DNA of 64,000 nt from Hedera helix (Eukaryota; Streptophyta; Magnoliopsida; Apiales; Araliaceae). Under the pieces are notes generated by a model that saw only the letters and a program-made list of their open reading frames with translations, was not told the origin of the DNA and did not search any database. Of this stretch, positions 11,749 to 23,668 are shown one piece after another. The position numbers were made by a program, and so were the translations under genes. The stretch's first letter is position 1; each line of letters opens with the position of its first letter. The stretch is taken from positions 31,402,517 through 31,466,516 of the forward strand of contig OX359269.1 of assembly GCA_947179155.2 (NCBI GenBank). The letters run 5' to 3'.

Positions 11749-12692
11749 TTCTTCGTCAATTTTTTTTGGCGTTCGGGAGCAAAGATACGCCTCTTCTGAA
11801 AGACAGGCTTCTTCTCGGGATTGACGGATAACCTGTGAATGGCCACGTCTTCTGACATCCCAGGCATATCTCGGGGTGTCCAGGCGAAGATATCAGCATA
11901 AGTTCTGAGTAGTTCAATTAACCCTTTCTTCAAAGTATCTTGCAACCCGACCCCTATTTTTATCAGCTTCTCATTATTCCCCGGAATAAGCTCTACATCT
12001 TCTGTCTCTTCAGCTGGGGAAGCCAATGGTTCGGTAACTCCCTCGGTGAAAGGCTCAACATCTACTGTCAAAGTTTGTCTCATCTTACTGACCCCGATCA
12101 CCGGTGCTGTAAGAGTGTGCCGATAACACCTTTTGGCAATGTCCAGATCCCCCTTAACTTCCCCAACCCCATGTGGGGTAGGGAACTTCATCTTGAAGTG
12201 GGCAATTGAAGTAACTGCTTGGAGTGCTGACAACGTCGTCCTTCCAAGAATGGCATTGTAAGCCGAGTCTACTTGTACTACAAAGAACTTGACGTTGACT
12301 GTCACTTGTTTGGGAGATTCCCCGAACACCATGGGCAACTCAACTGTGCTGATTACTGGCACCGCTTCATTTCCGAATCCATATAATGGTGATTCCTGAC
12401 CAACCTCCAGCTTGATTCCCTCCAGGTTCATGCGTTGGTAAGCATGACTGTATAACACATCAACCGAAGACCCGTTGTCGATCATTATTCTCTTCATATC
12501 GACGGGCCCTACTTGGGCAGTTATCACCAATGCCCCTTCATGTGGCTCTACTGAGTCAACCGGATAATCTTCATCCGAAAATGAAATCACCGACCCCGGA
12601 TATAATCGTTCTGTTTTAATCGGCTGTTCTGTTACAGCCATCACCATATCCGAAGTGAATCTCCTGTGCTTTCCCGATGACTTTATGGGCAA
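11640..12692 (-). pseudogene. Protease and start of RT (element 2)
   Basis: 350 residues. The retroviral-type aspartic protease has MIDNGSSVDVLY as active-site loop (near residue 70) and AILGRTTL as the downstream flap-side motif. A linker leads to the RT N-terminus (TYADIFAWTPRDMPGM, then the VNPEKKPVFQKRR region). After FAPERQKK the frame shifts and the last ~45 residues are out-of-frame read-through. It continues in frame from gag over the TGA at 12786-12788. Confidence 0.88.
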
Positions 12693-12785
12693 ACCTCCAC
12701 TAATGACATCAATTACTCGTCTCGGCTGACTCCCATTGGCCTCATTCTGATTGTTCTTTTGGGGCCGAACCCCCTGCGGGACTGT

Positions 12786-13742
12786 TCACCCGGCCACAAA
12801 ATGTTGTAACCGTCCACTTTGTATATTTTTCTCAATCAGCTTCTTTAAGTCTGGACATCCTTCAGCATCATGTCCTCTAGACTGATGATACTCACAGTAC
12901 TGATTTTGAAATCCTTCATAACCCCTTTTACTCCGAGGTGGTTCATAAAATTGTGTACCCCTGATTTCATTCAGCACCTGCACCCGATCAGTATTCAGTG
13001 GAGTAAATGGTTTTTGTCCAAACCTAGGTTGGGCGGGTGGCTTGTTCGCCTGATTATTTCCCCTCGGGCCCAGCCTATCCATCACATCCGACTTCCCCTC
13101 CTTATGTTTATAATGATCAGATCCCTTCTGATTTCTGGACAAAGTAGTCATGGCCTCCTCAATTGCAATGAAATTCTCTGCTCGTTCATAAGCATCGGCC
13201 AAATCCTTCGGTGGTTTGAACATGATATTCTTCATTAGCTTCTTTGATCTATAGATGTCCAACCCCGTTGTAAAGAAACCCAACGCCTGGGTCATATCCA
13301 GGTTGACTACTGCCCCTGCTGGCTCCCTGAACCTTTGCACGTACTGGTTAAGGGTCTCATCTCCCTTCTGTTTAATTTGCATCAACGATGCAATCAGCTT
13401 ACCCCTTCTTTTGTTGCTGCCGAACCGATCATGGAATTTATCACACAACTCCTTCCATGAATTAATGCTTCCCGAAGGCAAAGACACGATCCACTGTTTT
13501 GCTGCCTTCTTCAAAGTTGTTATGAAGATTTTACACATCCCTGCGTCTGAATGGTTGTAGTACCCCATCACAATCTCATAAGAGTTGGTATGGTCATAGG
13601 GATCACCGGTGCCATCGAAAGACTCCAATGGTGGCAGCTTCATCTTCGGATCAGCCTTTTTCATATTGATTGCAGCTGAGAATGGAGAATTGGTGGTCGT
13701 CGACTTTGCTACTGCCTTGACTTCGGCTAGTTGTCGTTCCAA
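12786..13742 (-). pseudogene. Gag capsid and zinc knuckle (element 2)
   Basis: 318 residues with a Ty3/gypsy Gag capsid region (FDGTGDPYDHTNSYE, AKQWIVSLPSGSINSW, KQKGDETLNQYVQRFRE) and a Tat-style knuckle CEYHQSRGHDAEGC near the C-terminus. It is bounded by TAA at 13743-13745 upstream and TGA at 12786-12788 downstream, both in the polyprotein frame. The apparent start is a TTG directly after the stop, so it is not a real start. Confidence 0.9.
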
Positions 13743-14654
13743 TTATGTCATCCTTTTCAATAAGGGATTATCACCATCATTAGTTTTCTGGATATCAGGT
13801 TCGGCCCCTAAATCCCTCCTCGGGCTTCGAACATCCCGATCATCATGGACATACCCCGAACCTCTCATCGGGCTCCTTTTTTCCCGATCATCGGGCACAT
13901 ACCCCGAACCTCTCCTCGGGCTCCTGATTTCTCGATCATCCTGCGTATACCCCGAACCTCTCCTCGGGCTCCGTTTTTCCAGATCATCGGGCACATACCC
14001 CGAACCTCTCCTCGGGCTCCTGATTTCTCGATCATCCTGCACATACCCCGAACCTCTCCTCGGGCTCCTACTTTGGGCATGTCGTCTTTGGGGGGATGGT
14101 GAACGCCTCCGCCAGTCTGAATAAGTAGATCCCCTATCCCGAAAGGGAGTTGGCTCTCCACCTGCTTGCTCCGATCGTGGTTTTGGTGGGTCATAGCTAT
14201 TTTCGACTCCATATTGTGATGTGGGTGGGTCATTCACCCGTCCCCGAACCCCTCTACTCTGGGGTGTCTGTATTCCAGACCCTTGTATTGTGTTCTGAGG
14301 TTCTTCATCCCTTTTCAACTCTGTCAGTAGAACAGCCCACCCTTCTTGCTGATGTTGAAGAGATAACATAGCCTCCTCTGCCGCTTTAATCCTCTGTCTC
14401 TTAATAGACTCCCTCTGATCATGGAGATCTCCTCCTACAACCGTGTGCTCCCGAACAGAATCTTGACGAATGGTTTTCCTGTCATGTCCCAAACCAGGAG
14501 AATCAAAGGAAGACAACCGTTGACGAACTGAGTTAGAGTGTGACGCCATCGATCCTCCCCTTTGATGGGAAGGACCCAATATATCCTTGACCGAACCTCT
14601 AACAGTTGGTGTTGATGAACCTGTCCGCTCCACATGATTATCCTGATACTCCAT
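13743..14654 (-). pseudogene. Gag N-terminal extension with Arg/Ser/Pro repeats (element 2)
   Basis: 303 residues starting at ATG 14654, about 50 bases from the primer-binding site, which makes it the probable true polyprotein start. The N-terminal half is polar with a helical, Gln-rich stretch (AAEEAMLSLQHQQEGWAVLL). The C-terminal part is a 16-residue tandem repeat of the type RSPRRGSGYVxDDREK. It ends at TAA 13743-13745, in frame with the capsid segment. The basic repeat resembles nucleic-acid-binding SR/RGG-type tails, but its role here is unknown. Confidence 0.8.
13816..14070 (-). repeat. 48-bp minisatellite within gag (about five units)
   Basis: Units of 48 bp contain CATACCCCGAACCTCTCCTC on the plus strand and encode 16-residue repeats. 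Being a multiple of three, the expansion keeps the reading frame. Two unit subtypes alternate (VPDD and VQDD/TQDD). Confidence 0.9.
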
Positions 14655-14705
14655 AATCCCACTACACCTGCTTCTTACTTCAACTGTGATTTTTCAAACA
14701 GAACG

Positions 14706-14723
14706 CCCCTCCTTCTAGCGCCA
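14706..14723 (-). other. Primer-binding site, tRNA-Asn type
   Basis: One base after the LTR end the minus strand reads TGGCGCTAGAAGGAGGGG. It matches 17 of 18 bases of the complement of the plant tRNA-Asn(GTT) 3' end as I recall it (CCCTCCTTCTAGCG plus CCA). Confidence 0.75.
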
Positions 14724-14724
14724 A

Positions 14725-15481
14725 TGTTAACGCCAAATTTTGTAGCACCCGTTTAAATCACAAAATAACGAGCGAAATCAAACGTCATACACAATTAATT
14801 CAGAGAAATTACTGTAAAGACACGAGAGATTTACGTGGAAACCCAAATCGGAAAAAAACCACGGGGAAAGAGAACAATTCACTAGTATAATGTTGATGGT
14901 TACAGGTTTCTCTGATAATAGAGAGCTTGTATGCTGGAAAATTCGTTCTGTGTGTGAAATAGTAAGCTCAAAATCCAAATGAACGTAAGTACGTCAATCT
15001 GTAAGTAAGTCTTTTTTCTTTCCTGTTGTTCCCCTTTTATATGCCCATGCAGCCATAATTACCAGCATTAATCAACCAAATAAACGTCTCTCTTTCAGAC
15101 AACCGTTGTCATCCTAGCAGACTTTTTATTTTCCAAGTAAATTGACTTTTCCTCTTCCAAGCAGCCCATCCGTCAAAATGAAGGGTTCAATAACTAACTC
15201 TGTCAGGCCCAGCCCAATAAATTAATAAGGACCAACCGAATAAACTAGTATGGGCTAGTCCAAACCCGGATCCAAACTATCTCAACCCAACAAATATAAA
15301 TAAAGAATTTGGAAAGTTCATTTAATTTTGACGTCACTTGGTCAAAAGAAAGGGCTAAAGCAACCGGTTGTCAGTTGTAAGAAGACGGTACAAGGTTAAT
15401 GCAGTAGTGCTGTTGACTCCTCCGATTACTTCGTTTCTTCCTTGTCTTATTCCTTGATCTCCTGGGGGAGATCATAAAACA
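14725..15481 (-). repeat. 5' LTR of element 2 (about 757 bp)
   Basis: The inner end is fixed by the primer-binding site: on the plus strand the LTR starts TGTTAACGCC at 14725. The outer end is placed at 15481 because the minus strand would begin TGTTTTATGATCTCC there, but the matching 3' LTR is not in the window, so this boundary is a judgement. A strong TATA box lies at 15034-15041. Confidence 0.7.
15034..15041 (-). promoter_or_regulatory. LTR TATA box (element 2)
   Basis: Minus-strand TATAAAAG in the context GCATATAAAAGGGG, about 440 bases inside the outer LTR end. This is the expected spacing for a U3 promoter. Confidence 0.7.
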
Positions 15482-18135
15482 TAGTAAAAGTTGCGAGTCT
15501 TAATTGAGAAATATGTTTTTGTAATATTACGATTATAACCTATATTAATACAATAAATTGAATAAAATTATAAGTTTAATTTACTGTGTTAAAATTTTAT
15601 CTGCAATAGTTATTCACATAACTTATAATAAAAAATAAATTTATAAAATTACGAGATATATTATTTATTTTAAAAATTATTTCAGGAATATGTTTTAAAA
15701 TATAACTTCAACTAACATGAGTTTAATGTGTATAATATATAGACACCATGTATTAGGTTTAATAAGATTAGGAAAATATTGGAGCCCTCTATAAAAATAC
15801 ATCTCACTTATAAACTTATCCCTTATTCACCCGGCCTCCTGCTTTATATTTACCAGCAACCGAAGCATACGATTGCTTGCTGGTGCATAATTCTTATAAA
15901 TAAATCTATAGTTATATTTATTCTATTATTTTTTTTTAATGTAAATTCAGATTAAATAAAATTCAAGTGAGTGAAAATAATAAGAGAGAATTTTTTTGTT
16001 TATTTGGCCAAAATAACTTTTTAACTTGGACATCAGAAAGAAAATAGTTGAATGGATATATTTATATATTTATTCAATTCTTATTAGCACTCGCAGTAGA
16101 GATGATGTATGTGACAAAAAGATATGGAACAATAGATAAAAAAATTAAAAAATTATTTTTAAAATAAAATTTAAAAAGTAAAAACAAAAAAAATGCATTT
16201 AAAATAAAAATCATTAATATTTTTTGAAATAGTGGAGAAAATATAGAAATATATGAACTATATAGATAAATGGAAAACATTTTCACCTGAAGAAGAAGAA
16301 TAGAAAATGAGAGTATCATAAAAGATAGATTTTTGTATAACTACCTACTCTCTGCAGTACTTTTCCAGTAACTTTGCTCGACAAAAATATCTTTTTCTGC
16401 GCCATTTGATTCACATCAATAAAAAATAAATCCTAAAAGGTTAAAAAGTCAATATTAACTAGGGGGAAAAAACTTATAAAATATCGCTATGTTTATTTAT
16501 AAAGAATATATTTATGATTGAATTATTTATTTTAATTTAATATTATTTTATATTATTTAATTTTTTGATGAGGGATTATTAATATTTTAATATTAGATTA
16601 TTAATCTTATAAAGTCATTTAATAACTTAAAATGAGGGGAACTATTAATTTTAAATTTTTTATGAGATTATATAATCTTAATATAAATAGTCTTAGGAAT
16701 GATAAAAAATAATAATCCATATGATTATTTAAAAGATTATTAATACATCATCATGTGATAATATAATTCGAATTAATGTTAAATTAATACAAATAGTCCA
16801 ATTTTAAGTTTATTTTTAGTAAACAAACATAGCCTTAAAGTATTTTGGGATTACTTAAAAAATATGATTACTGATTTTGGATTACTAGTGCTTTTGTTTA
16901 TAATCAGTTTTAAAAATATAATTTGTGTTTGATAAATGAAAACACTTAAACTAATAAAAAGTGAAAAGTGTTTGGTATAAAAAAAATGATTAATTACTTA
17001 TTTCTAGTATAAATTATTGAAAAAGAATGTTTAGAGAAATAAAGATGAGTAATGAATGAAATTACTTAAATAATTAGGAATAGATTAGTAAAATATTTAG
17101 CCAAACCTGATTATTAAATTTAACATATAATCAAAAACTCTAATTAGAGTTTTTGATTATTTCTGTAAAAAGTGATTATATTAATTTTAATCAATTTACT
17201 AAACATTTTTTATTTTTTTAAAATAATTATAAACTGGTTTGACAGCTTATAAATAATTTCAAACACCCTATTATAAATTGTGGAGGAAATAGAAAACAAA
17301 TAATACAAGAATCTATTCCATTCTCTCAGGGAGTAACGTCTCTAATAACTTTCAATAAAGTAGGTTTACTAACAGAAAAAAATAACTTCTGTAATTTGAA
17401 TTAGGCAATTTTTTCAGCTACAAACAGGGATGAGATAAAAGAAAAGAGAGAAATAAAAAATAAAAAAAAATCTCACCCTCTCTTTATAAATTATCATTAA
17501 AATATTTAATACTATGTCATTTGAGGCCCATTTGAGATTTTAAAAAAACTTGAAACCCTTAGCATTATTACTCTATTTTTTTAAACCGTAAATATTACAC
17601 AGCCTCAAGAAATATAAATTTTTTCACTCTCTCTTTATAAAATAGGTATTTAAAAAATATGAAATAATTTTTTAAAATTTGAAAAAAGAATAATATAAAA
17701 AAATTTGAAAATCAAAATAGGAGAAGAAGATATGAATTGAATTTAAAAACCAAAGTTGGAGTAGTGGAGAGTGAAAGAGAAGTTTTAAAGAAAAATTATT
17801 AAATGTTCTTGGGATACCTACCACGTAATGCGTCACACTATTCAAGTGTTGCTATTTCACTATTTAAAGTGAAATAGTCAACTTTAAATGTTAAAATGAC
17901 AATAAATGAATAATATGAGGGACCACATGATATGTGCACCAGAATCATTAAATAATTACTTAGTTTCAAGAGAGGTTGGGAGGGTTATGGACAAAGAAGT
18001 TATCATAAAATAGGGAAGTGGTAAAAATAGATTAATAGATTAAAAAAATATCTTTTTATATCAAAATTTTTGAATATATTATATCAATTTTAACCTAGAA
18101 GCCCTCCCATTTTATAATATAGGTAAATATCAATA
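15482..18135. other. AT-rich intergenic sequence, no gene seen
   Basis: Low-complexity AT-rich DNA with only short chance ORFs. It includes a foldback segment around 16840-17270 (perfect palindrome at 17127-17160) and a small hairpin with ACCAGCAA/TTGCTGGT arms near 15853-15885. No recognisable protein, RNA gene or promoter. Confidence 0.6.
17127..17160. repeat. 34-bp perfect palindrome
   Basis: The arm ATAATCAAAAACTCTAA is followed directly by its reverse complement. The flanking 400 bp are also partly self-complementary and TAATCA-rich, so this may be the centre of an old foldback or MITE-type element. Confidence 0.85.
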
Positions 18136-18453
18136 CTAATATATAACAATACAAGAGACGATCTCAAATTCAATTATTCTGAGTTAATTCTCGTTATTAT
18201 AACGTAAGAAGCGATCCAAAATCCAATTATTTTGAGTCAAACTTCGTTGGTGACGAGTTAATTAATCGAGTTTGGCTTAACCCAATTTGGATAAGACTAA
18301 AGGGTCGATCCTTCCTAAATTTTTCTTTCGAAGAGTTTTACCCAAACTAATTTTCTCCCAATAAAGTATATATTTATTAATCAATAAATTATATTTATAA
18401 TAAATAATAATATACATATATATCACGTATGTATAATATTGTAATATTTATAC

Positions 18454-18534
<81 letters not shown>

Positions 18535-19190
18535 TATTTGTAATAAAAAATTTTTAAACATTTTAGTAAAATTAGAACATCTAAGAAAATAAATAGTTTA
18601 ATTTATAATAAAAATACTAAATTGTACCATATAAAAATAATAACAACACATGATGATCAATATTTAAACAAAATAAATAAATAATACTTATAAAATAAAT
18701 TAAAATATTTTAAAAAAAAAAATCTTTCACACTGACCCATGTCTTACACAGGTAACAACGCAAGAGGCAATTTCAAATCCAATTATTCTGAGTCAAATTT
18801 CGTTATAATAACGTAAGAAGCGATCCCAAATCCAATTATTCCGAGTCAGTTTCGTTAGTCACGAGTCAATTAACCGAGTTTGACTTAACCCAATTTGGAT
18901 AAGGTCAAAGGGTCGTTTCTTCTCAAATTCTCTTTCTCCTATAAAACTCTTCTTTCAAATAGTCATTCTTAAACTTTTCTTCTCCCAATAAATTAGATAC
19001 TTATGGAGAGTATTTGCAATAATTTTTTAAAAATTTATAATAAAACACTAAATTATACCATATAAAAATAATAGCAACACATGATGATCAATATTTAAAT
19101 AAAATAAATATAAAATACTTATAAAATAAATTAAAATATTTAAAAAACAATCTTTTGCACTAGCTTGTGTCTTACACGAGTTATCAACTT
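18136..19190. repeat. Tandem duplication of a ~430-600-bp repeat
   Basis: Unit 1 is about 18136-18754 and unit 2 about 18755-19190. Both contain, in order, AATCCAATTATT, GAGTCAA, ACCCAATTTGGATAAG, TTCTCCCAATAAA, an ACACATGATGATCAATATTT block and a final GTCTTACAC. Unit 1 is longer because it holds a (TA)n(GA)n microsatellite and extra AT sequence. A third partial copy lies at 63886-64000. Confidence 0.85.
18455..18531. repeat. (TA)n(GA)n microsatellite
   Basis: A pure TA run is followed by a pure GA run, inside unit 1 of the tandem duplication and absent from unit 2. Confidence 0.95.
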
Positions 19191-19772
19191 GTAGATAATA
19201 AAATAAGAAGATAGCAAACAGTTAATGAAATAAAATCAACTTACTTTAAAATATTCATGTAAAGCCAAAGATGATAGTTTAGTAATAGAATTATCTCCCT
19301 TTATTGTGAAAAGATTGGAATATATTAAAATTGGACACCACTAGTATTTATGAAAAGTAGTCATATTTTAAAACAATACTAAAATATGCAGATTTGAATA
19401 ATTCTTCAATAGAATAATGAAAAGACAAGTCACCACAATAGGAAAGCGATATTTTTACTATAGACCTATAGTGACAGTTAAAACTGTCGTTATAGACCTA
19501 TAACAACACTATTTATATGAAAATATCAAAAAATCCTGTGAAAAATATCAATTTTTCCACAATAATATCACGTCTAAATTTGAACAATCTATCTTCATTA
19601 ATCATAAAATTTTCGAGAAAAATTCACTTAATACAGAACGTCTAAAGAGGTAAAAATCCACTCCATACTACATATTTTTATATGATTTTATCTTTTACTT
19701 GTTTGAAAACACTTTCAAAATTTTTATCAAATATTATTTTAATTTTTTATTCAAACACTTTTATTAAAAATA

Positions 19773-19818
<46 letters not shown>

Positions 19819-21245
19819 TTTGAAAATATTGATCACACACTATATCGCTTTGCCAGACGGGAGACGCGGCATGAACCCTAGAGTGCTGGTGTTATTGAAA
19901 ATTATGTGTCGTTCTTTTTTCTCGCAAAGTGTTGGGCAAATTAACTCCACCAGAGAATATATTATCTGCAATCACGAGTGTGACGCAACGGTCGGCAGGT
20001 TACCGGCAGTATTTGTCTTTATTGTATTTTAGAGTTCCGGTAATTGAGTTGACAGTGATACCACGACGCTATATGAGGCTTGGCCCTGGCTTGATTTTTT
20101 GGTATTGCGCATGCCTTGGTATGCACCGGCCCACCAGTCTCTGTCTTGTCCCCCACCAAACCCCAATCATACTTCTCTTCCAGATATACCACTAGATCTC
20201 ACAAAAAAAAAAAAAAAGGGAAGAGATTTATTTTCAAAAACTAATTACAAATTATGTTAGGAGTCTTAAGAAAAAACTTGTTTCAAATAATATATCTATC
20301 TCAAACAATTGTGTTATAAATAGAATAAATAATACTTTATTATATTGTCAATTTTTAGAAATATACTTAATTAATATATTAGTTCACATTATTTGAGATC
20401 AAAAAATAAAATATTTTTTTTAATATTATCTACTTTCAGATATTACAGACGTATTTTCTTTTTTATATTTATGTACTTGAAAATAATATTGCTTTTTGAA
20501 TCACAATAAACTTTTTTAGTCAATTTTTTTTGTTTTATATAAATAATTATCTTTTAAAAATAGTATTGTAAAATGACAAAATATTTTTAAAAATTTCATC
20601 TTAATATCATTATCATGCCAATAATACCAAACTAATAACTCAATTCTTCCATTCTAAAATTGGAGATACGTTTGTAAAATAAATTTTTTTAAAGAAAAAT
20701 GTAGCTAGGACTAAAAATCGAACTAACAATTTGGGCTCGATTCGAAAAAATGATGATAAAACTCGAATTAGTTAATAATATAATTCAAATTTGATCAAAA
20801 AAAAATTTAAAAATAAAAAATAAAATACGAGTAAAATTTAAGTAAAGTTATAGTTGACTAATTTAAAGTTCATACTACTCAAATTTTGAATTATGATATG
20901 ATACATACTCAATTGATATGAGTACATATACTTTATACGTACTTTAATAATGTATACATGCTTAAATAAAATCAAAATAAATAATTATTATTTTTTATTT
21001 TTGTTTTTACCTATAGTTGTAAATAATTTTATACTTTAAAGCCCAATTCTAACTATATTTTCTTAATTCCCAAATCAAACTCGGTTCAAATTCGAGTTTT
21101 GTTTCGAAACCCATGAGTAACTTGAATGTACTCTCTATTTCTTAAAATAACTCTTTTTGTTAAATTAAAATTTTGTTAAATGATTTATTTATTTATTTGT
21201 AAAATAAGAGGAGTATTATGTATATTCAATACTCTTTATTTCTTA
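19191..21245. other. AT-rich intergenic sequence with repeat remnants
   Basis: Contains a degenerate CACTA-like end near 19431 (CACCACAATAGGAAAGCG, then AGTGACAGTTAAAACTGTC), a (TA)n run at 19780-19810 and a more GC-rich patch at 19840-20190. That patch has short ORFs I do not recognise and may be a gene fragment. No intact gene. Confidence 0.5.
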
Positions 21246-21623
21246 TTCCCTCCGTATTATATTAAGTATCCACTTTTTAAATGACACACAAATTAAAGTA
21301 ATAAATCTGTTCCTAATATATTTTTATTAAATTAATATCTCTAACTCATTCGGTTTCATTCAACATATAAGTATATTTTAATTTTCAATACTTTAGTTAC
21401 TTCTGATTATATAATTAACATTAGTATTTGGTCATTTTTTATTTTTTTAATATGGTCAAATTATTAATGGTTTCACTTTTTCATTAATTAATTAGAAGTA
21501 TCTAGAAATTATGTGGAGGGTATACTTGATAAAAGTGAGCAAAAATAATACAAATTTAAAAATGGGGTAATTAATTTAGGACAGATAAAAAAAAGTTAAC
21601 ATTTAATATGTGATGGAGGGAGT
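21246..21623. mobile_element. Stowaway-like MITE
   Basis: The left end TTCCCTCCGTATTATATTAA and the right end ATGTGATGGAGGGAG are inverted copies of the Stowaway (Tc1/mariner) terminal repeat. Each is flanked by TA (21244-21245 and 21624-21625). About 378 bp, no coding capacity. Confidence 0.75.
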
Positions 21624-22172
21624 ACTAGTTTTCTTTTCCGGTAATGTTAATGGTATCAAATTTTTAGTCTAAAAAAATATTTTAAATGATATGTTATCAT
21701 TATATTAATTGGGTAAGTCTCTTATGATTGATTATATTATAAAGTATTTTTTATCAAATTTAATATCGTATTATTTGAGATAAAAAATTTGAGACTCCTA
21801 ATATTATCTTTTATTTTCTCTTGCATAAGTTAGATGGAGTACTTGTCTCTCTACGTACCTGCCATACGTTTGCCTGCGCCAAGGAATCCATATGGGCCAT
21901 GAACATATTTATCATGGCCTGACCTCAGCCTATTAGGACAACATCTTGTGTTTGCAAACTAATTTAAGCCCAACCAAACTCTTTTGGGCTTGGATATAAG
22001 TAGATAGATACACAAGGTAAAAATGTAAATTACTAAATTCTCAAAGTTGAAAATATTTATACGTCCTTAACAAGAGTCTTATATATTAATTTAATTTAAT
22101 TTAATTATTTATAAAAGAGTACTTTTTCTTAATGATTTTAATTAGATGATGCAATGTCTCAATTTTTTATTT

Positions 22173-22309
22173 AGAGAATTGATATTTTTCACAAGAGAAA
22201 ATGATAGTTCCGCCAGGCATCACTCACATGAATAGTAAATGGGATCCACCTTCATGTGAATGAAGCCTTACAGAATTATTAATTTCCGTTGTAAAAATAT
22301 CAATCTCTT
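22173..22309. mobile_element. Small foldback MITE, copy 1
   Basis: Left end AGAGAATTGATATTTTTCAC and right end GTAAAAATATCAATCTCTTT are inverted repeats about 137 bp apart. The internal sequence CATGAATAGTAAATGGGATC is shared with copy 2 at 23553-23668. No coding sequence. Confidence 0.65.
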
Positions 22310-23552
22310 TTATTAATTTATCTTAATTTTCTTATAAGACCGCACCAACTTATTATTTTTAAGTATAAACATGAAATAAAAATACATAATTAATATTTAT
22401 AAACTTTTGCAAATGACACTTTAATTTGAAAACAGTGGGAGTGTCGTGTCATTTATGTGTTACCTAATCAGCATATATAGCACAAACTTTTTATATTTTT
22501 GTGTCAATTATAATCTTTTATTTCTTACCCAGTTATATGATAAGGTTTTGAATCTTGTGTCAAGTCGAATTGAGAAAATAGGTTTTAAAGTTTGGTGGGG
22601 AGTCAATTCCTCTTGCTGAAAAGATTGATTTTCTTGCTGACATCTGGGAGCAGGAAGGGATGAATAATTGAGACATAAGGCTAGGGAACTTATGAAAGTT
22701 TGCTCTGGAGTTTTGATTTTCGTTATAAAACTGTATAATTACTTACCTTATGATGATTCATTAAAAAATATTAAATAATATATCTGATGATAAATAATAT
22801 TTTTTAGATAATTTATAATCGTTATTATTATATTTATTAAAATTAAAAATATATATATATTAATTTTGAATTTAAAAATATATTAAGTTGATTTCAAAAA
22901 GTCAATAGTGATTCTGTATTTTGGAATAGATAAAGTATGAGATTTTATATAGTTTATAATATCTATTATTATATTGTGAAATTGAACGAATTTATATAAC
23001 ATTGAATTTGAAAATATCTCAAATAAACTTTTAAAAAATCAATACTAATTAATCTTATATTTCGGAATTGATTGAGTAATTTTTATAATAATAGATTTTA
23101 GTTTTTGATAATTTCTCATGTTAATTTATAAAAAATCTACATTAATCTTATATTTTGAAAATGATGGAGCAATTAATAATAAACTTTAGTTTTTGAAATT
23201 TAATATTAAGAAAGATTATTACAAAAAAATGTATATCTAAGTTTATGTTATGGTAACATTTCATGAAGCAAAAAGATTGAAAAAATAAAAAGTTCTCCTT
23301 GGTTCCACAACAGAGTATCAAATCATGAAGCATGTTGCATTCGAGTGCTTATCCAAGTGTAATTGGAGAGATTCTTAATTACTCCCTCTATTTTAATTTA
23401 TTAGTCGTTATAAACATAGAATAATTTAATTTATTAATATTAATAGGGCAATAAAATTTGCATTTGCTACTTCTTAAAACTCTTCAATTTCAAAGTAAAT
23501 AAGCAATTTTAGTTACAATTCCTCCAGCCGAAAATAATTAAGCAATTTATTT

Positions 23553-23668
23553 AGAGAATTGATATTTTTACAAGAGAAATTGATATTTTTACAAAATTCT
23601 ATTCACGTGAATAATAAATAGAGCCCACCTTCATATGAGTAGAGATTTATGAAAATATCAATTTTCTT
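23553..23668. mobile_element. Small foldback MITE, copy 2
   Basis: Left end AGAGAATTGATATTTTTACA and right end GAAAATATCAATTTTCTTT, with internal GTGAATAATAAATAGAGCCC matching copy 1. The left terminal sequence is partly duplicated (a second TTGATATTTTTACA near 23580). Confidence 0.65.

Larger units (their letters stand above)
7104..15481 (-). mobile_element. Element 2: Ty3/gypsy retrotransposon, Tat lineage, degenerate
   Basis: Minus-strand element with, reading leftwards, a 5' LTR (14725-15481), a tRNA-Asn-type primer-binding site, gag, protease, RT, RNase H, archaeal-type RNase H, integrase, and then an extra gene on the opposite strand. The second RNase H after the normal one is the hallmark of the plant Tat lineage. 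Element 1 sits in the extra-gene region, so the 3' LTR must lie left of the window. The polyprotein frame is interrupted five times, so the element is defective. Confidence 0.9.

Noticed and set aside
14725..15481. Target-site duplication for element 2 at its right end
   Set aside because: The 3' LTR lies outside the window, so no pair can be compared.
19682..20195. Overlapping ORFs of 116 and 88 codons in a GC-richer patch
   Set aside because: One begins in AT-rich sequence and crosses a (TA)n run, the two overlap in different frames, and no domain is recognised.
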